In this document: positions 1 through 11,506 of the stretch, in pieces
How positions within the stretch are numbered: the first letter of the stretch is position 1
Layout: each line of letters begins with the position of its first letter
Source of the DNA: Tubiluchus corallicola
Taxonomy: Eukaryota > Priapulida > Priapulimorpha > Priapulimorphida > Tubiluchidae
Direction of reading: 5' to 3'
Assembly: GCA_030141605.1 (NCBI GenBank)
Contig: JAQGDQ010000047.1
Location: 186,001 to 250,000, forward strand
Length of the DNA stretch: 64,000 nucleotides
Notes under the pieces: model-generated
Told to the model about the DNA's origin: nothing
The model's input: the letters and a program-made list of their open reading frames with translations, nothing else
Databases searched by the model: none
Made by a program: the position numbers and the translations under genes

Positions 1-1504
1 TGACACCAGCGCTGTGTATGTTAAGAATATACACAGGCGAGGCATTAAAATCATTAAAATCGGATACCGTTATTAGTGGTATCTGGTGGACGTTTTGGTT
101 ATAATAGATTAGATTATTTATTCAATCCAAAAATAAAATTGTACATTAATAATAAGGTTAAAAATAAAGATAGTTAGTCAAATCTTGAGGAATGGAGAAA
201 GCCACCAGACATGAATGCATTCACAATTCTGTTAACCAGGTCAATTCTGTTAAATTTACAAAAAGCATTAAAATCACTCCAAAATCATATTTAAGTAGTT
301 TAAAATCAAAGAAAAAGGTTTTAGCATTAATAATGTCTGAAGGTAAACTATTCTACCTATTAAATCGCACTGTTGCAAAAGAGTATTTAAAAACATCAAT
401 ACGCTAATAGTTTAAAACAATTTGTGACTATGGCATTTGAAACTGTGAAAAAAATGAAGTTGGATTGGAGTGGGAAGAATTTCATCAGCTAAACAGTGTA
501 AACGATGACGTTACGATCAAGACCCCACATATGTTACTATTTGTAATCCTGCACTATCAAAAGTTAAAGGATTTGTAGATGGCCAGCCTTTTTGAAAGGA
601 GGGGAAGCTCTTTGTCCTTACTTGCAAAGGTGAATTATCTATCGAAGAGGCAGCGATTCTACTAAGGCTATTAAAATTGTAAAGATTAATTTAAAAAAGG
701 AAGCGAAGCAATTAAGAAATTTAGGAATTACGTTTATCGTTTAATGATCACGCCTCTGCTTTAAGAAAGACGATGCATATATTAAGTCACAACCATGAGC
801 AATATGCGATAATCAATTAAGTAAATCACAGCCATTCGCAAAAACCAAATATTGATGTTATTATAATTATTCTCACCCGGTATAGTCTTTTTTTGCTGGA
901 AACGACAACACCCTTGTAAGAATACAGAGATGAGAGAATACAGCAATGATGCTTATTAGCTTAGCCATCTTACAAAACTAAGAACACTCACAAGCGTAGA
1001 CCTAGTAAAATCGCAAGGCATGTGAATTAGTCAGGTGCGTGCGCGTAAACATTCTTATCGTTTTGGAATATCTTATAGAGTTGTGACAGACAACTGACAA
1101 CTGCAGATAAAACTAAGCTGAGTAGAGTAAGAAAACTAAAGTTGAGCTGTACAATATTCGTTAGCAAGTTAGTACTTGAAATCTTAATGATTTTGAGTTT
1201 TCGTGAGTAAAAAAATGCGCAATTCGTTCATTTTAACACGTGAGCCAGTGGGCTGGACCTACCTGACGAAATTTCGACTAAACGAATGGAAGTAAGCGGT
1301 TGCAGACAAAAAGGAACGATAAAAATGCGATTACACTGTAGAGGCCGCCTGTATGCGTTGTACGCCAACCTGGACATTAGATCATACATCACGCGAGAAA
1401 AGATTCAAAGAAATCAGTACTTTGTTAACAGACAAGTAGAATAATTACTAAAACTGAAAATTAATAAGAACACAGTGTAATTGTCATAAGGTTCTAGAAC
1501 AGAT
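1..1504. other. Upstream region, no gene recognised
   Basis: AT-rich DNA without a convincing host gene on either strand. The open frames are short and unrelated. A stretch at about 518-705 reads as a possible decayed protein (DPTYVTICNPAL, then GKLFVLTCKGELS) interrupted by stops, but I do not recognise a family. Confidence 0.5.
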
Positions 1505-2470
1505 GAAAATGGCACAGGAAAAATGGCACGCTAAAAATGGCACAGGTAAAATGGCACGCTAAAAAATGACACAGGAAAAATGGCACAGGAAAAAATGTCA
1601 CAAATGGAAAATTAGGAAGAAATGGCACATGCACAAACTAGAATGTGCTCAGTAGAAAGAAGATCTCTGCCAAAGCCGAGTAATCTTAATTATATTTGCC
1701 CGATTCTTTTGATTAAGAAAATTAACAATGATGAACAAGCAAACATACAAAAATGTACCTGCATTTCTATTGTATAGACTAGTAAATGATTCAAAATATT
1801 TTTTCATTAAACAGATTTATAATCAATAATGCACGACTGTGCCATATAGTGTTTATCTACCTTTTAACAATTAATTTTGGCGTTGGTCATAATTGACTGA
1901 CAAATATATACATACTGAATCATCTTACAGGGCTATACACATTAATAAGCAAAGGCTATAGACAGCGTCACACAGTTTTACAAGTGAGATTTTCTCGAAA
2001 TGGATCCAGAACTAACTCGTAGTTGTGTGTCCTTGTGGAGATAATAAAAAATGAGTACTAAACACTCCCCCCGAGACCTCCATTAAGTGCTTCACGAACG
2101 TTTTTTGTACATGGTATTTTCGGTCAAATTTTGCGAAAACATTCCCGGCTTGGCCCACTTTTCTTCACAAAGTTTCTTGGAAATCTGTTAGATAGTCTTT
2201 GCATAATAGGCTTACTGCCATAACAGACAAAAATAGCCAAACAAACAAACTGTGTTGAAGCATAACTTCCTTGGCAGAGGTAAAAATAACTAAATACTTA
2301 TGTCCCACTGTAACCCTAACCTTAATTACGTTTATTACTGAGTGTGCCATGTTTCCCATGCCATTTTTCCCGTGCCATTTTTCCTATGTAATTTTTCCCT
2401 GCGCCATTTTTACCTACTTTTCCATTTGTGCCATTGTTACCGTAAGATTTTTCCTGTGCCATTTCTGCCT
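1505..2470. repeat. Inverted pair of AAATGGCACAGG minisatellites
   Basis: At 1505-1630 about nine degenerate units of the type AAAAATGGCACAGG lie on the + strand. At 2341-2470 the reverse complement (CCTGTGCCATTTTT) is repeated about nine times. The arms share more than the unit: CACAAATGGAAAA at 1599-1611 matches the complement at 2421-2433, within a longer similar stretch. The two arrays therefore form imperfect inverted repeats around a 710-bp spacer without a coding frame, like the subterminal repeats of a foldback transposon. Confidence 0.7.
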
Positions 2471-3326
2471 ACACTCGCCACAACAGACCATGGAAGAACA
2501 ATAATTGAGTACTTAAACGGAAAAATTAGATTTAATGAGGATTATGGATAATTGGATGTATGAGTTAGGTAAATCTCAAGTGTCTATCTGTGCTGACAAT
2601 GCTGTTGTTTTGTCTGTGTGCCCATACTACTTCGAATCGTGTGAGCGAAAGTTAGAATCATATGCATTATTTTAAGGGTTACCCGGTTGCGATATAAGCT
2701 TATAAATATATTTGTTTCGCAGTGAAGCGAGTTTCGTTCTTGCTGTAAAAGTTTTTAGCTAGGAGCTGAACACTAATACGGAAAGTTTGAAGGCGTGACA
2801 GGCTGCGCCACCCAACGGCTAACGGGTAAAAAAAGTAGAGCGGGTTGTTATACAATAATGCAATCTTCTGCTTGCCGTTGCTGCAGTGCTGTCTTCTGCC
2901 ACACTGTATAGTATTCAGTATTTCAGCTTTCATTTTTTTATTTTTTTATCATATGTACTTCATAGTACAGTTAATTAGTAAAGCAGATAATCAAGTGTAC
3001 ATTGAATAGCAGGTGACTTACATAAAAAGTAAAACTGCGAAATGTCTAATTCCGTGTTTTAGCCAGTTTTTATATTGTGACGTCACAATAGAGTAACTTT
3101 GTAGTCTACAAAAAATTTACAATAAAACATTTCTATTATAATACTAAAATAACGTACATTCAAAAAAATGGACCCATAACAGGAATAAATGGCGTTCTGC
3201 AGACTGTAATGATGATGTTTATAAAGTTTATTTTAAAATATTTGTTTATACAAAATAATGGATCTCTAGTTGCAAACGAAGTTTTAACTATTTATAACTA
3301 CACATTAATACTACAATTTTATTACA
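2471..3326. other. Intergenic, nothing recognised
   Basis: No coding frame, RNA gene or clear repeat is visible. A slightly GC-richer patch at about 2680-2850 has no recognisable content. Confidence 0.5.
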
Positions 3327-3545
3327 AGGTTTTGTTCCACAGAACATTTTGATGCCTAAATATTTTGATGTTTCTTTAATTAATTAATGACAGATTACAT
3401 TTTTTCTATGATTATTGTTTCCGTCTCCCAATGTTTTGTTTTGTTCTGAATTTTAAATCATTCTTTATGCACTTCCTTGCAATGACTGCTAATGTGCAGC
3501 AGAAACGTTGAAGTTCTAAATCAACTTAAATGTGCGATTTCTCAA
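3327..3545 (+). repeat. Direct repeat copy A
   Basis: About 220 bp that aligns with copy B at 4032-4272: both start AAGGTTTTG(T/C)TC, share TCTATGATTATTGTTTCC and TTTTGTTTTGTTC, and end with a stem-loop followed by AAACGTTGAA. The copies are diverged and may be remnants of one transposable-element family or an old local duplication. Confidence 0.65.
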
Positions 3546-4031
3546 GTTTGACAAGAAACTGAGGACAATTTTTATTAGATTCGCTGTTATAAAAGTTCAA
3601 AGGCTTTTAAGAGAATAAGTTGCAGCTCGTTTCTTTGGAACCATATTTGTCACACTTCTATCAGTTTCATCAGTTAAAAAGGCTCCATTTTGACCAATTG
3701 CTACAGTGCTTGACTAAAAATATTAGCTAAAATTGGTCCTAAAAGTATTAGGATTAGGGTTGGGATTTGGTTTGGGGTATTTAAATTGTGTGAGAATTGT
3801 AAACTCCTTCCAAACGTTCCGGGACTATACTAATACTTCAAATGTAGTCATTTTATCTTCAGTTGCTTTGACAGAGTATCAGTTGCAGATTCTAGGCTTT
3901 GGTTTTAATCTTGTACTGCCAAACAAAAAGGAAAGTATTCCTGATTTTGTCTCACATTTTAATGATTTGGAACACAACTTACATTCATTTACACGAATTA
4001 CATAGTGTCTTTCAGTACAAAGCTCAAAATC

Positions 4032-4272
4032 AAGGTTTTGCTCGACAGAATATTTTACCGTCTAAATATAATTGCGACTTTAATTAGTCATTGATGATAG
4101 ATACATTTTTGGGTTTTTCCTCTATGATTATTGTTTCCATACGCACTCGCACTTTTTTGTTTTGTTCCGTTAGATCGTTCTTGATGTGTTGCTTGACGAT
4201 GACTACTATTGTGCATTATAAACGTTGAACTTTTTTAATAATAAAGTTAATAAAATTTATAGTGTGCGTTTA
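4032..4272 (+). repeat. Direct repeat copy B
   Basis: About 240 bp aligned to copy A 705 bp upstream, with the same ordered blocks and the terminal AAACGTTGAA. Shared small changes and indels suggest similar age; no coding frame is present in either. Confidence 0.65.
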
Positions 4273-6339
4273 TGAAAAAAACGTTACTCTTCATTTTGGT
4301 GACTCGAGTGAAGGAATCGCTAAAACTTTGTGGATTAATTAGAGCGAAATTATCTCCTGGTGAGTCTTTTCAAAATGTAACAGATGAATATCGAGATATA
4401 TAATTAAATTATCTTGACAAACATAATATATGTATTGCATGTATTGTATTCAGCCATTGTATATACTATAAAGATCACTCGTTTGTTTATCCAGATATGC
4501 AAACCACATGTATTCAGACAGGTACGAAATTATTATTATTGTTGTTGTTGTGGCAAGAAAAATACAGCAAGCAATGATGAACTTCGTAAAATATAGTGTG
4601 ACTTACAAGATGAATAAAAAAGTGAAATTAATTGTCAACATGTATATGTGAGTTTGCAAACATGCACTTTTTAAGACACCTGCTGAACGAGATGACAAGC
4701 ATATCCAAAACTTCAACAGCAATTACGCGTTTGTCATTGTCGCAAACAAAAAAAATTATACCAAGCGTTATTTAACGAATTTAAGTGGTTTTATATTAGT
4801 ATCGATTTTGTAGTTATGTATCATCTCTCTCTCTTCCTATGATTAAACCTTGCAATAACTTAGAGAGAGTGACTCAGTGTCACTGAGTTAGTGAGGGAGA
4901 GAGAATAATTTTACGCATTCTTGTTTAATTTTTTCTCTAATTTACCATTAAGGACAGCGCCTACACAAGACTTTCTTCCAATTGGTGCACTAGCTGAGGC
5001 ATACAACTAGCTTTAGTAATTACACATAATTTTGTTATTTTTTTATTTATAATAGTGACACGATGCATTTTGTGCATAAATTTGTACCTGTAAACTTTTT
5101 GATGCTGTGCTCAATTGTATGTTCATTGCATTGTATGCTCATGTTTCATAGAATTAATAAATTCTAAAATTCTAGGTTCTATTGGCTAACACCGCTAAGC
5201 ATTAGCAAGCTATAACAGTGACGAACTTGTCGTGGCCGCCGACCAAAGCACCGCAATTTTGAAAAAACAAGATTGTTTCTATTGCTAAAGCGGGAATACG
5301 TCACGCGTTATCCCCCTTCCTCAATGCAGTAGGAGCGTGCCTGCCTATACCGAAAATTACAGATATTTAACGATATTGCTTTCATTGCATGTTGATAATG
5401 CCATTAAGTTTGTGGTGATGTGCTAGGTTTTTGTCTACCGACCAACTATCCTTGTTGAGAATCGCGTGCTTAATATCTGCAGCAATTCAGTGACGGTAGA
5501 GGAATCTGGCAGACGTAGTATACTACTACTAGTACTACTAAAGTAAAACTAGTAGTATATGAGAAGGTGGTTACTAAGTGTCATTTGTAACCGGATCCCG
5601 CTCTGGCTTTCACTGCGATTTTAGTTCGACTGGATATGCAATGAAACAGGCTCTGGAAAGTATTGAACCAAAGAAAAGACACTGAATTAACCACACCAAA
5701 CTACCAATATTGCTACAGAATTAGCTTTTCCAAAAAATTACGTGGCTAAGAATATATACAAGACAGGAACTATTATTATACAAAGAGAATGTTATGTGAA
5801 GGGGAGCACAGAAAATTTACCAAAAAATCCTACAGATCGTTTGCTCTAAATTGCATAAGGAAGTACAGCATGATTGTGGTGAGGAAATTTTTGAAGACGC
5901 AGATGACCAAGCATATACCATCAGCAATGATGCAGTTCATAATGACAAGTCCAGCATGCTTGAACCACCCCTTTTAACACCAAATGTAGGAACTTCAAGT
6001 AACTGTAGGCCAGTTAAGCCTGGCGTGGGTCTATTGCTGCCAAAAACTGGTTTACCAAAATTGTTTATCTGAATGACTGTAAAAGAAAACTTCTCATGAA
6101 GGACATTTGTGTGTTTCATACAGAAGTATACCTATACTTGAGCTGATTAACATATAAATAAATCTTAAGGTACACCATGTATTTCCCAGTTACATTGAAG
6201 TAGGTGATGTGCAGGTAGAACCTTTATGTCAACAATTATACTTACTGTGCACCGAACAAAAAAGGAGAAACGGTAAAATAGTCTTGAAATATCTCCATTA
6301 AAAGTGCAACTGAAAAATGGTGAACACGCATCTGACAAG
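4273..6339. other. Intergenic, low-complexity patches, no recognised gene
   Basis: Contains TC-rich (about 4823-4836) and GA-rich (about 4891-4904) tracts that could pair, flanking a 17-bp palindrome at 4872-4888 (ACTCAGTG T CACTGAGT). An open stretch at 5851-6072 (72 codons) may be a decayed transposon ORF but matches nothing I know. Confidence 0.45.
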
Positions 6340-7005
6340 AATTAAACAAATGTGAAGCAGTGTTATCTCACTTAAATCATTAACTTAATGAGAATGATCA
6401 GGAATTGTCCCAAGTGCAGCAAGAGTTACATAATGCCAATGACGAGTTACTTCCAGTATATCTGGAATTAAATCACTGAAAAGAACAGTGTCTCGACTTC
6501 AAAAAGAAATATGTGATGTTAACGCGGAAAATCTAAGATTAAAAGAGGAAAATAATTAGAATAACAACTGCAGAAATCGCACACCCTTTAACTTATATTA
6601 CCAATCAAATACTAGTTCAGAATTCCCTAGCATCTGCAAAATGGCTCATGTATCATCAATCTATAAAAAGGCAATAGAGATGACCCAAAGAATTATCAAA
6701 CCATGTCAGTAATGCCCTGCTTCGCTAAAATATTTGAAAATGAAATGTATAATCAAATAACTGATGATCTAAATGAAGATAAACTATTAAGCAATAATCA
6801 AGATGGATTTTAAAAAAAACTTCTCAACTGTTGGTGCAATAATAGTGATACTGAAACATAGAGATCAAAATTGGATAATGGCGAATATGTAGCATTAGCA
6901 TTAAATGACTTAAGTAAAGCATTTGATAGCTTAAATCATAGTTTACTGGTAGCATTAGCATTCAGCGACTTGAGTAAAACATTTGATAGCTTAAATCTCA
7001 AGTCA
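6340..7005 (+). pseudogene. Decayed non-LTR retrotransposon (coiled coil and RT fragment)
   Basis: From 6679 a 44-codon frame reads DDPKNYQTMSVMPCFAKIFE and continues to LLSNNQDGF before a stop at 6811. This matches the RT fingers of LINE elements (NYRPISVLP..KIFE..., LL...Q.GF). After a frameshift, 6880-6948 reads GEYVALALNDLSKAFDSLNH, the RT motif A region. Upstream, 6340-6560 encodes broken coiled-coil pieces (SRLQKEICDVNAENLRLKEE) that may be from the same element's ORF1. Stops and frameshifts show it is dead. A 60-bp tandem duplication (6889-7008) repeats motif A. Confidence 0.75.
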
Positions 7006-7503
7006 ATTCAACTGGAAGTTAAATTTAGTCAATAGTCAGTTTGTTAATAAATACTTTTTTCTTAACTAGTTTTAAAAAGCTGTAGGATGTAGTCTCTATT
7101 AAATATTATTTCCTAGCAGATCATAGGTTAATCATTAGATTATTACTAAGTCTAACGTGAAACTCTATTAGCATTTTACTAACATGGAATAAACTGCTTA
7201 ACTAAATTGTGTGGTGGTTGACTAATTGCGGACTAAATAGACTTGCTATTTTTTGTATGCTTTCAGGCTTATTTGTGTATGGTGTGCTAAAATGTTGACT
7301 TCTCTGGTATGTGAATATGCCATTACCTTCACATTGTTTCCTGGGAATTTGCTTATTTTATGTTTTTGCGTTATAGGTATTATATTGAACAGCTCTGCCT
7401 GGTACAAGCATACCCTTCATATCAACTTATCAGCTTAAGACCAGCCGGTGAGAAGTACTATCCTGTATAATAAGATTCAATAAAACAAAAGGTTTGTTTA
7501 GCA
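7006..7503. other. Region between LINE remnant and promoter
   Basis: AT-rich, no recognised element. An AATAAA at 7479 has no candidate upstream gene to serve. It may contain further promoter elements of the MAM/LDLa gene, but none can be named. Confidence 0.4.
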
Positions 7504-7543
7504 CCACGTGATCAGTTTTATTGTCTGTTGACCAGTATATAAA
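7504..7543 (+). promoter_or_regulatory. Candidate core promoter: E-box and TATA box
   Basis: A palindromic E-box CACGTG lies at 7504-7509 and a good TATA element TATATAAA at 7536-7543. A start site about 25-30 bp downstream would fall near 7565-7575, giving a 5' leader of about 70 nt before the ATG at 7642. The spacing is what a TATA promoter should show, but TATA-like strings are common in AT-rich DNA, and an additional upstream non-coding exon is possible. Confidence 0.45.
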
Positions 7544-7573
7544 CTAGCTGCCTGCTCAACAAACTCTAAACTT

Positions 7574-7635
7574 ATGCTTGTTTGTGTTTCTTAGACGCCC
7601 CTGTGCTTGCTATGGGGTCTGGAATGTTACATTAG
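7574..7635 (+). promoter_or_regulatory. Two short upstream ORFs in the predicted 5' leader
   Basis: ATG at 7574 opens a 6-codon ORF ending with TAG at 7592-7594. ATG at 7612 opens a 7-codon ORF ending with TAG at 7633-7635, seven bases before the predicted main start at 7642. If the TATA box sets the start site, both may lie in the mRNA leader and could lower translation. The first is excluded if transcription starts after 7574. Confidence 0.35.
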
Positions 7636-7641
7636 TTAGCA

Positions 7642-10600
7642 ATGCTTGGAAACATGTTTCGCTTGCTAGTTGTATCATTCTTCTTTCTCTGTAATGGTAA
7701 GCAAAATAAGTTGTACCTGCTAATTATTGATTTGACAGATTTTGTCTGCTTTTGTGATTAATAAAATTTTAAGCTTTTGAATATTTGCCACACAATTGTA
7801 GAAAAGTAGTTTCTAAAGGATTTAATTATCTTTTCAGCATTTAGTTATTTTTATAACACTAAACTAAGGATTTAGGAAAACTTATTTAAAAAATTTAATT
7901 AATTAAAACGAATTTGCTGCGTTTCTTTTTACTTTGTTTTTTCTTATCATTTTCATGTAACCAGTTATAGGTGACACAGTTTAGTTTTATACTTAAAAAA
8001 CACTAAAGACTTAGTTGGTTGCAGAGTTTTTTATAAAGAATTATTAATATCATATTTATAAAAAATGGTGATTCATTTCCTGAAAAAGTTTCTCATGTTT
8101 CGCTTAGATAAATTTATAATATTTTTAAAGTAAAATGAAATTATGTGCAAGTTATTGTAAACTCCTTGTTGATACATTTGTTTATGCATATTTTACAATT
8201 ATTGATTCACAGACTGAGACTTGAAATATGTTTCTGTTTGCTTAATTATGTTTTTGCACTAACAGTATTTTAAAAATTTTATGCTTGCTGGAATTCATTT
8301 AATTAGCATACATGGCCTTCACACAGGTTTAGAAAATGTAAATATGTCAGGTTTCGATACATTAGGCTTTATCACAGTTAGCCATGCATGAATGTTACCC
8401 AAGATCGGAGCTGTGGAAGAGCTGTTCAACTCTGGCTCCTAGAATTTTGGAAGATCAGTCTCCCGTTTCTAACTCCTGCCTCTAAATCATTTAATATATG
8501 CATTGATATATTATCACCACTATTATTTTTATGTTGACGCACAAAATATTTTCCATCTGTGGTTATAGTATATTATTCCAAAATACTAGATTTAACAGGA
8601 ACCTTTTTTAAATTCTTAGTCATTTTGTAGAATTTGACAGTAAAAATTTAGAGTAAGCAAAAACAGAATGTAGTGCAACATAAATAATTTAATTGAAAAT
8701 AAAGCAAGAATGATTTGTGACATGTTAAAGAAGGTGCTGCCTGATATATGGAAATCATGATAAAAAAGGCACCCATAATGCATAACAGGTGGTCGGAATA
8801 CGTGTTGTGTTAGCTTATTCTCAGTTTTTATTATTGATGCCCATACTGGCCTTTGAGAATGCATGCAGCTTATTTATTTAGAACTGCCCGGTTGAATTTA
8901 TTGTTTTTGAATACTTTGTTGTAACCACAGATTGAAAGCATTGCATCAATGTGTAGTTGAAGATGAAAGTGAAAATGATATAGACATTGTAGTGCCTGTG
9001 GGGTGAATATTGAAGTCCATGCTTAATGGTGCTAATACATTCCTGCAAAACGTGTCGTTAAGTGAAACACCGCTGAACAAAATCAAGACTTCTGTAGAAA
9101 GTAATATAAGAGAATTGAGATACGTTCCAGAGGCAAAAGTTAATGTTACTTAATTCATATAAATTAACCATTTTGTGAGTTTTATATATCTATTGATTAA
9201 TTCCTTTCTGCTTGCTTGAAACTACCTATCTTTCTTATCAATACCTAGCTAACTTTGAAGCCATAGCTTGGTTGGCTTAGTTAAAGCCAAGCCCCAGGGA
9301 GGCTTTGAGACAATTTCGACTAGATACAGGTTGCTACAGCAACAGGTTGCATGCAAAATTACTTGTCGTGAAATTTGCTCCCGTGTGCCCGTAAATAGAT
9401 CTCTCTTTATACAACTGCCTAGTAGTCAATCGTCAAGCAAAAACGTAGATAATAATTATTCTGTTTTACAGTACTAGTGTGTTTTTAAAACAGAATAACA
9501 CAACCTGTACTGTTTTAATGCTTCAAATTAGGTGAAAATGTTGTTGATAAAATAAAAAACTGGGGTTTACTTGGGTTTAGTTGAATCTAGCCCCTTTTCA
9601 AAAAGTATTTAACTGTAAAACTACTGTTGTTAAAAATTATAAATTTATATGCAAGACTGCAGTCTAATGTGAGTTCACCCACCAAATTTTAGTTAAAAAT
9701 GTTGAGCTATTGCAAGAGGAGTCGGAATTGGTCCATTTTTACCAACTCAGACTTCTCTAACAATGAATTTGTTTCCAACTTATAGTCCTGAATTTAAAAT
9801 TGTGTGTTCATGAGGTTACTGGGTAGTACATTTGCTCAAAATGTGATAGACCTGTGTTCATGTCCTAGAGATAAAACAAAATTTTTTAGTCTTTTTATAA
9901 TCACAAGTAGTTATAAATTATCCTGTCGAGCCTTATCTGTGCTGGGTCATTTAAGTGGCAACCGTGAATGTGCACCATTTTTATGGCTATCAGCTTATTA
10001 GAGTGTAAAATCTCAGACTTTTCAACTCACCTGTATCAAAAGCTTTTTATGGTATGTTCAGTTTGTCATATAACGATATGTTGAAATATGGCCATCATAA
10101 ATTCTAAGTGTGGTACATTTTATGTTCATTTTATTTATGACGCCCAATTGTTGCTGAAATTACACTTGTTTCTAGTTATATTGTAGTTGATAACTACACT
10201 ACTTTACTCTCGTACATTAACTAAGTTATGTCTAAGTGATGTCTAAGTTAAAGGCTGTTGTTTCAATTACAGCATTTCTTTCAATTGCAAAATTCTTTTT
10301 TCCTGTTAATATACTAAAATTGACTGTCATGTAATTAAATAGTCGAAATCCAATGTTAAAGTTGAATAGTTCAAATTATCAAACATGGTAACGGTGCATG
10401 GAGAATTGCTGAGTTATCCTGGCTTCTACTTAGTGACTCAAGTATTTAAGCAGTACTGGATTTGGTTAGTTAAGTGGATGGGAAACCACCTGGAAATTGT
10501 ACATCTATATGAGATGGGTACCCTTACTTCTGCCAATACGGTGTCTCGTTTTGTAATGAAATAGGTTCAGACTTGCAACAGTTATCAACATAGTAAGTAG

Positions 10601-11506
10601 GGCTTGTGGATGGTTGCTGTTTTGCAGTGTGTGAAAATATGTATGTGAGGATAACATCCTGTTTATGTATGTATGTATAACATACATATCCTTTCCTATA
10701 ATTTCTTTTATCTTTAAAAGCAGTAACTATAGTATGTTATATTTTTATCTACATCAGCATTATACTATTATTTCATATGACCAAAAATTTCGTAATTATC
10801 TTTTTTCGTAAGCTTTTCTTTTTTATGAATATTGTAAAGAGTTACTTAATTTTCAATTGTGAATTAATATTATAATATATAGGCCTTATAGGTTTTGCTT
10901 GCTGACTACATAGTATAATAATAGACAATTCATCAATATGACAGTATATAAAAGTTATTATTGTACACTTTTGTTCTATGCACCTGGCTTGGAGTCAACA
11001 GGTGCTGTGTTTTAAAAAAAGTATTTGATACATACTGTAGAATTGGAAGCAGAAAAAGTGGCATACCTGCTTATTGAGTTATTGAGTCTAAATGATTTTG
11101 TATTAAAGTTAGTAGTGAAAAAAACCCAGCAGGAATGCCAAAATTTTTCGTTAATGCTTAAACCGAATTGTTGCTTCTTGTTTGCTAATAATTCTATTCT
11201 GTGTCCTGTCTGTAAATTACAAAATATTGCAAAGCATGACTGATGCATTATAGCAGCCAGTAGATGTAGAAAAAAGGATGTCAATCATTTTCATGACTTG
11301 AATATTGCAATAATCCAGAGAATTCCTACAATAATCCAGAGAACACGTAGAGCGTCATATGCATTTCATGTGTTAAAGAAGTTTGGTAACATGCTAATTT
11401 GTAAAGATCTTTTTTCAAACAACACTGATGACCTACTAAATATGCAATGTTTTTGTTTTAGCACACCTAAGCAGTGAACAGTCAGCTTCTACAACACCAA
11501 TTCCAG
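7642..11506 (+). CDS. Exons 1-2: signal peptide and N-terminal linker
   Basis: Exon 1 is 7642-7696 (55 nt) and exon 2 is 11462-11506 (45 nt), both phase 1 at their 3' ends. Exon 1 reads [18 protein letters not shown]: a short positive N-region followed by a strongly hydrophobic core. Exon 2 adds [15 protein letters not shown], a polar Ser/Thr linker with a plausible cleavage site near CNA-HL. The second in-frame Met (residue 5) is an alternative start that keeps the signal peptide. Exon 1 has donor GTAAGC; exon 2 is followed by GTAGGT. Exon 2 is very short and is supported by phase and by the signal-peptide context rather than by homology. Confidence 0.75.

Larger units (their letters stand above)
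7697..11461. other. Intron 1 (3.8 kb) separating the signal-peptide halves
   Basis: GT-AG intron inside the N-terminal coding region. Besides the tRNA-like SINE and the 5S-like fragment it shows a hairpin at about 9269-9295 (CTTGG...CCAAG) and no coding content. First introns of this size are common sites for enhancers, but none is visible by eye. Confidence 0.6.

Noticed and set aside
518-740. Possible protein remnant (GKLFVLTCKGELSIEEAA)
   Set aside because: Stops and frameshifts interrupt it and I recognise no family; kept only as a note in the upstream region.
3481-3515. Intact hammerhead ribozyme
   Set aside because: The GAAAC-like side is present but the CTGATGA side is not; only a similarity is reported.
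9806-9872. Functional tRNA gene
   Set aside because: A- and B-box-like words are present, but the acceptor and anticodon arms do not pair.
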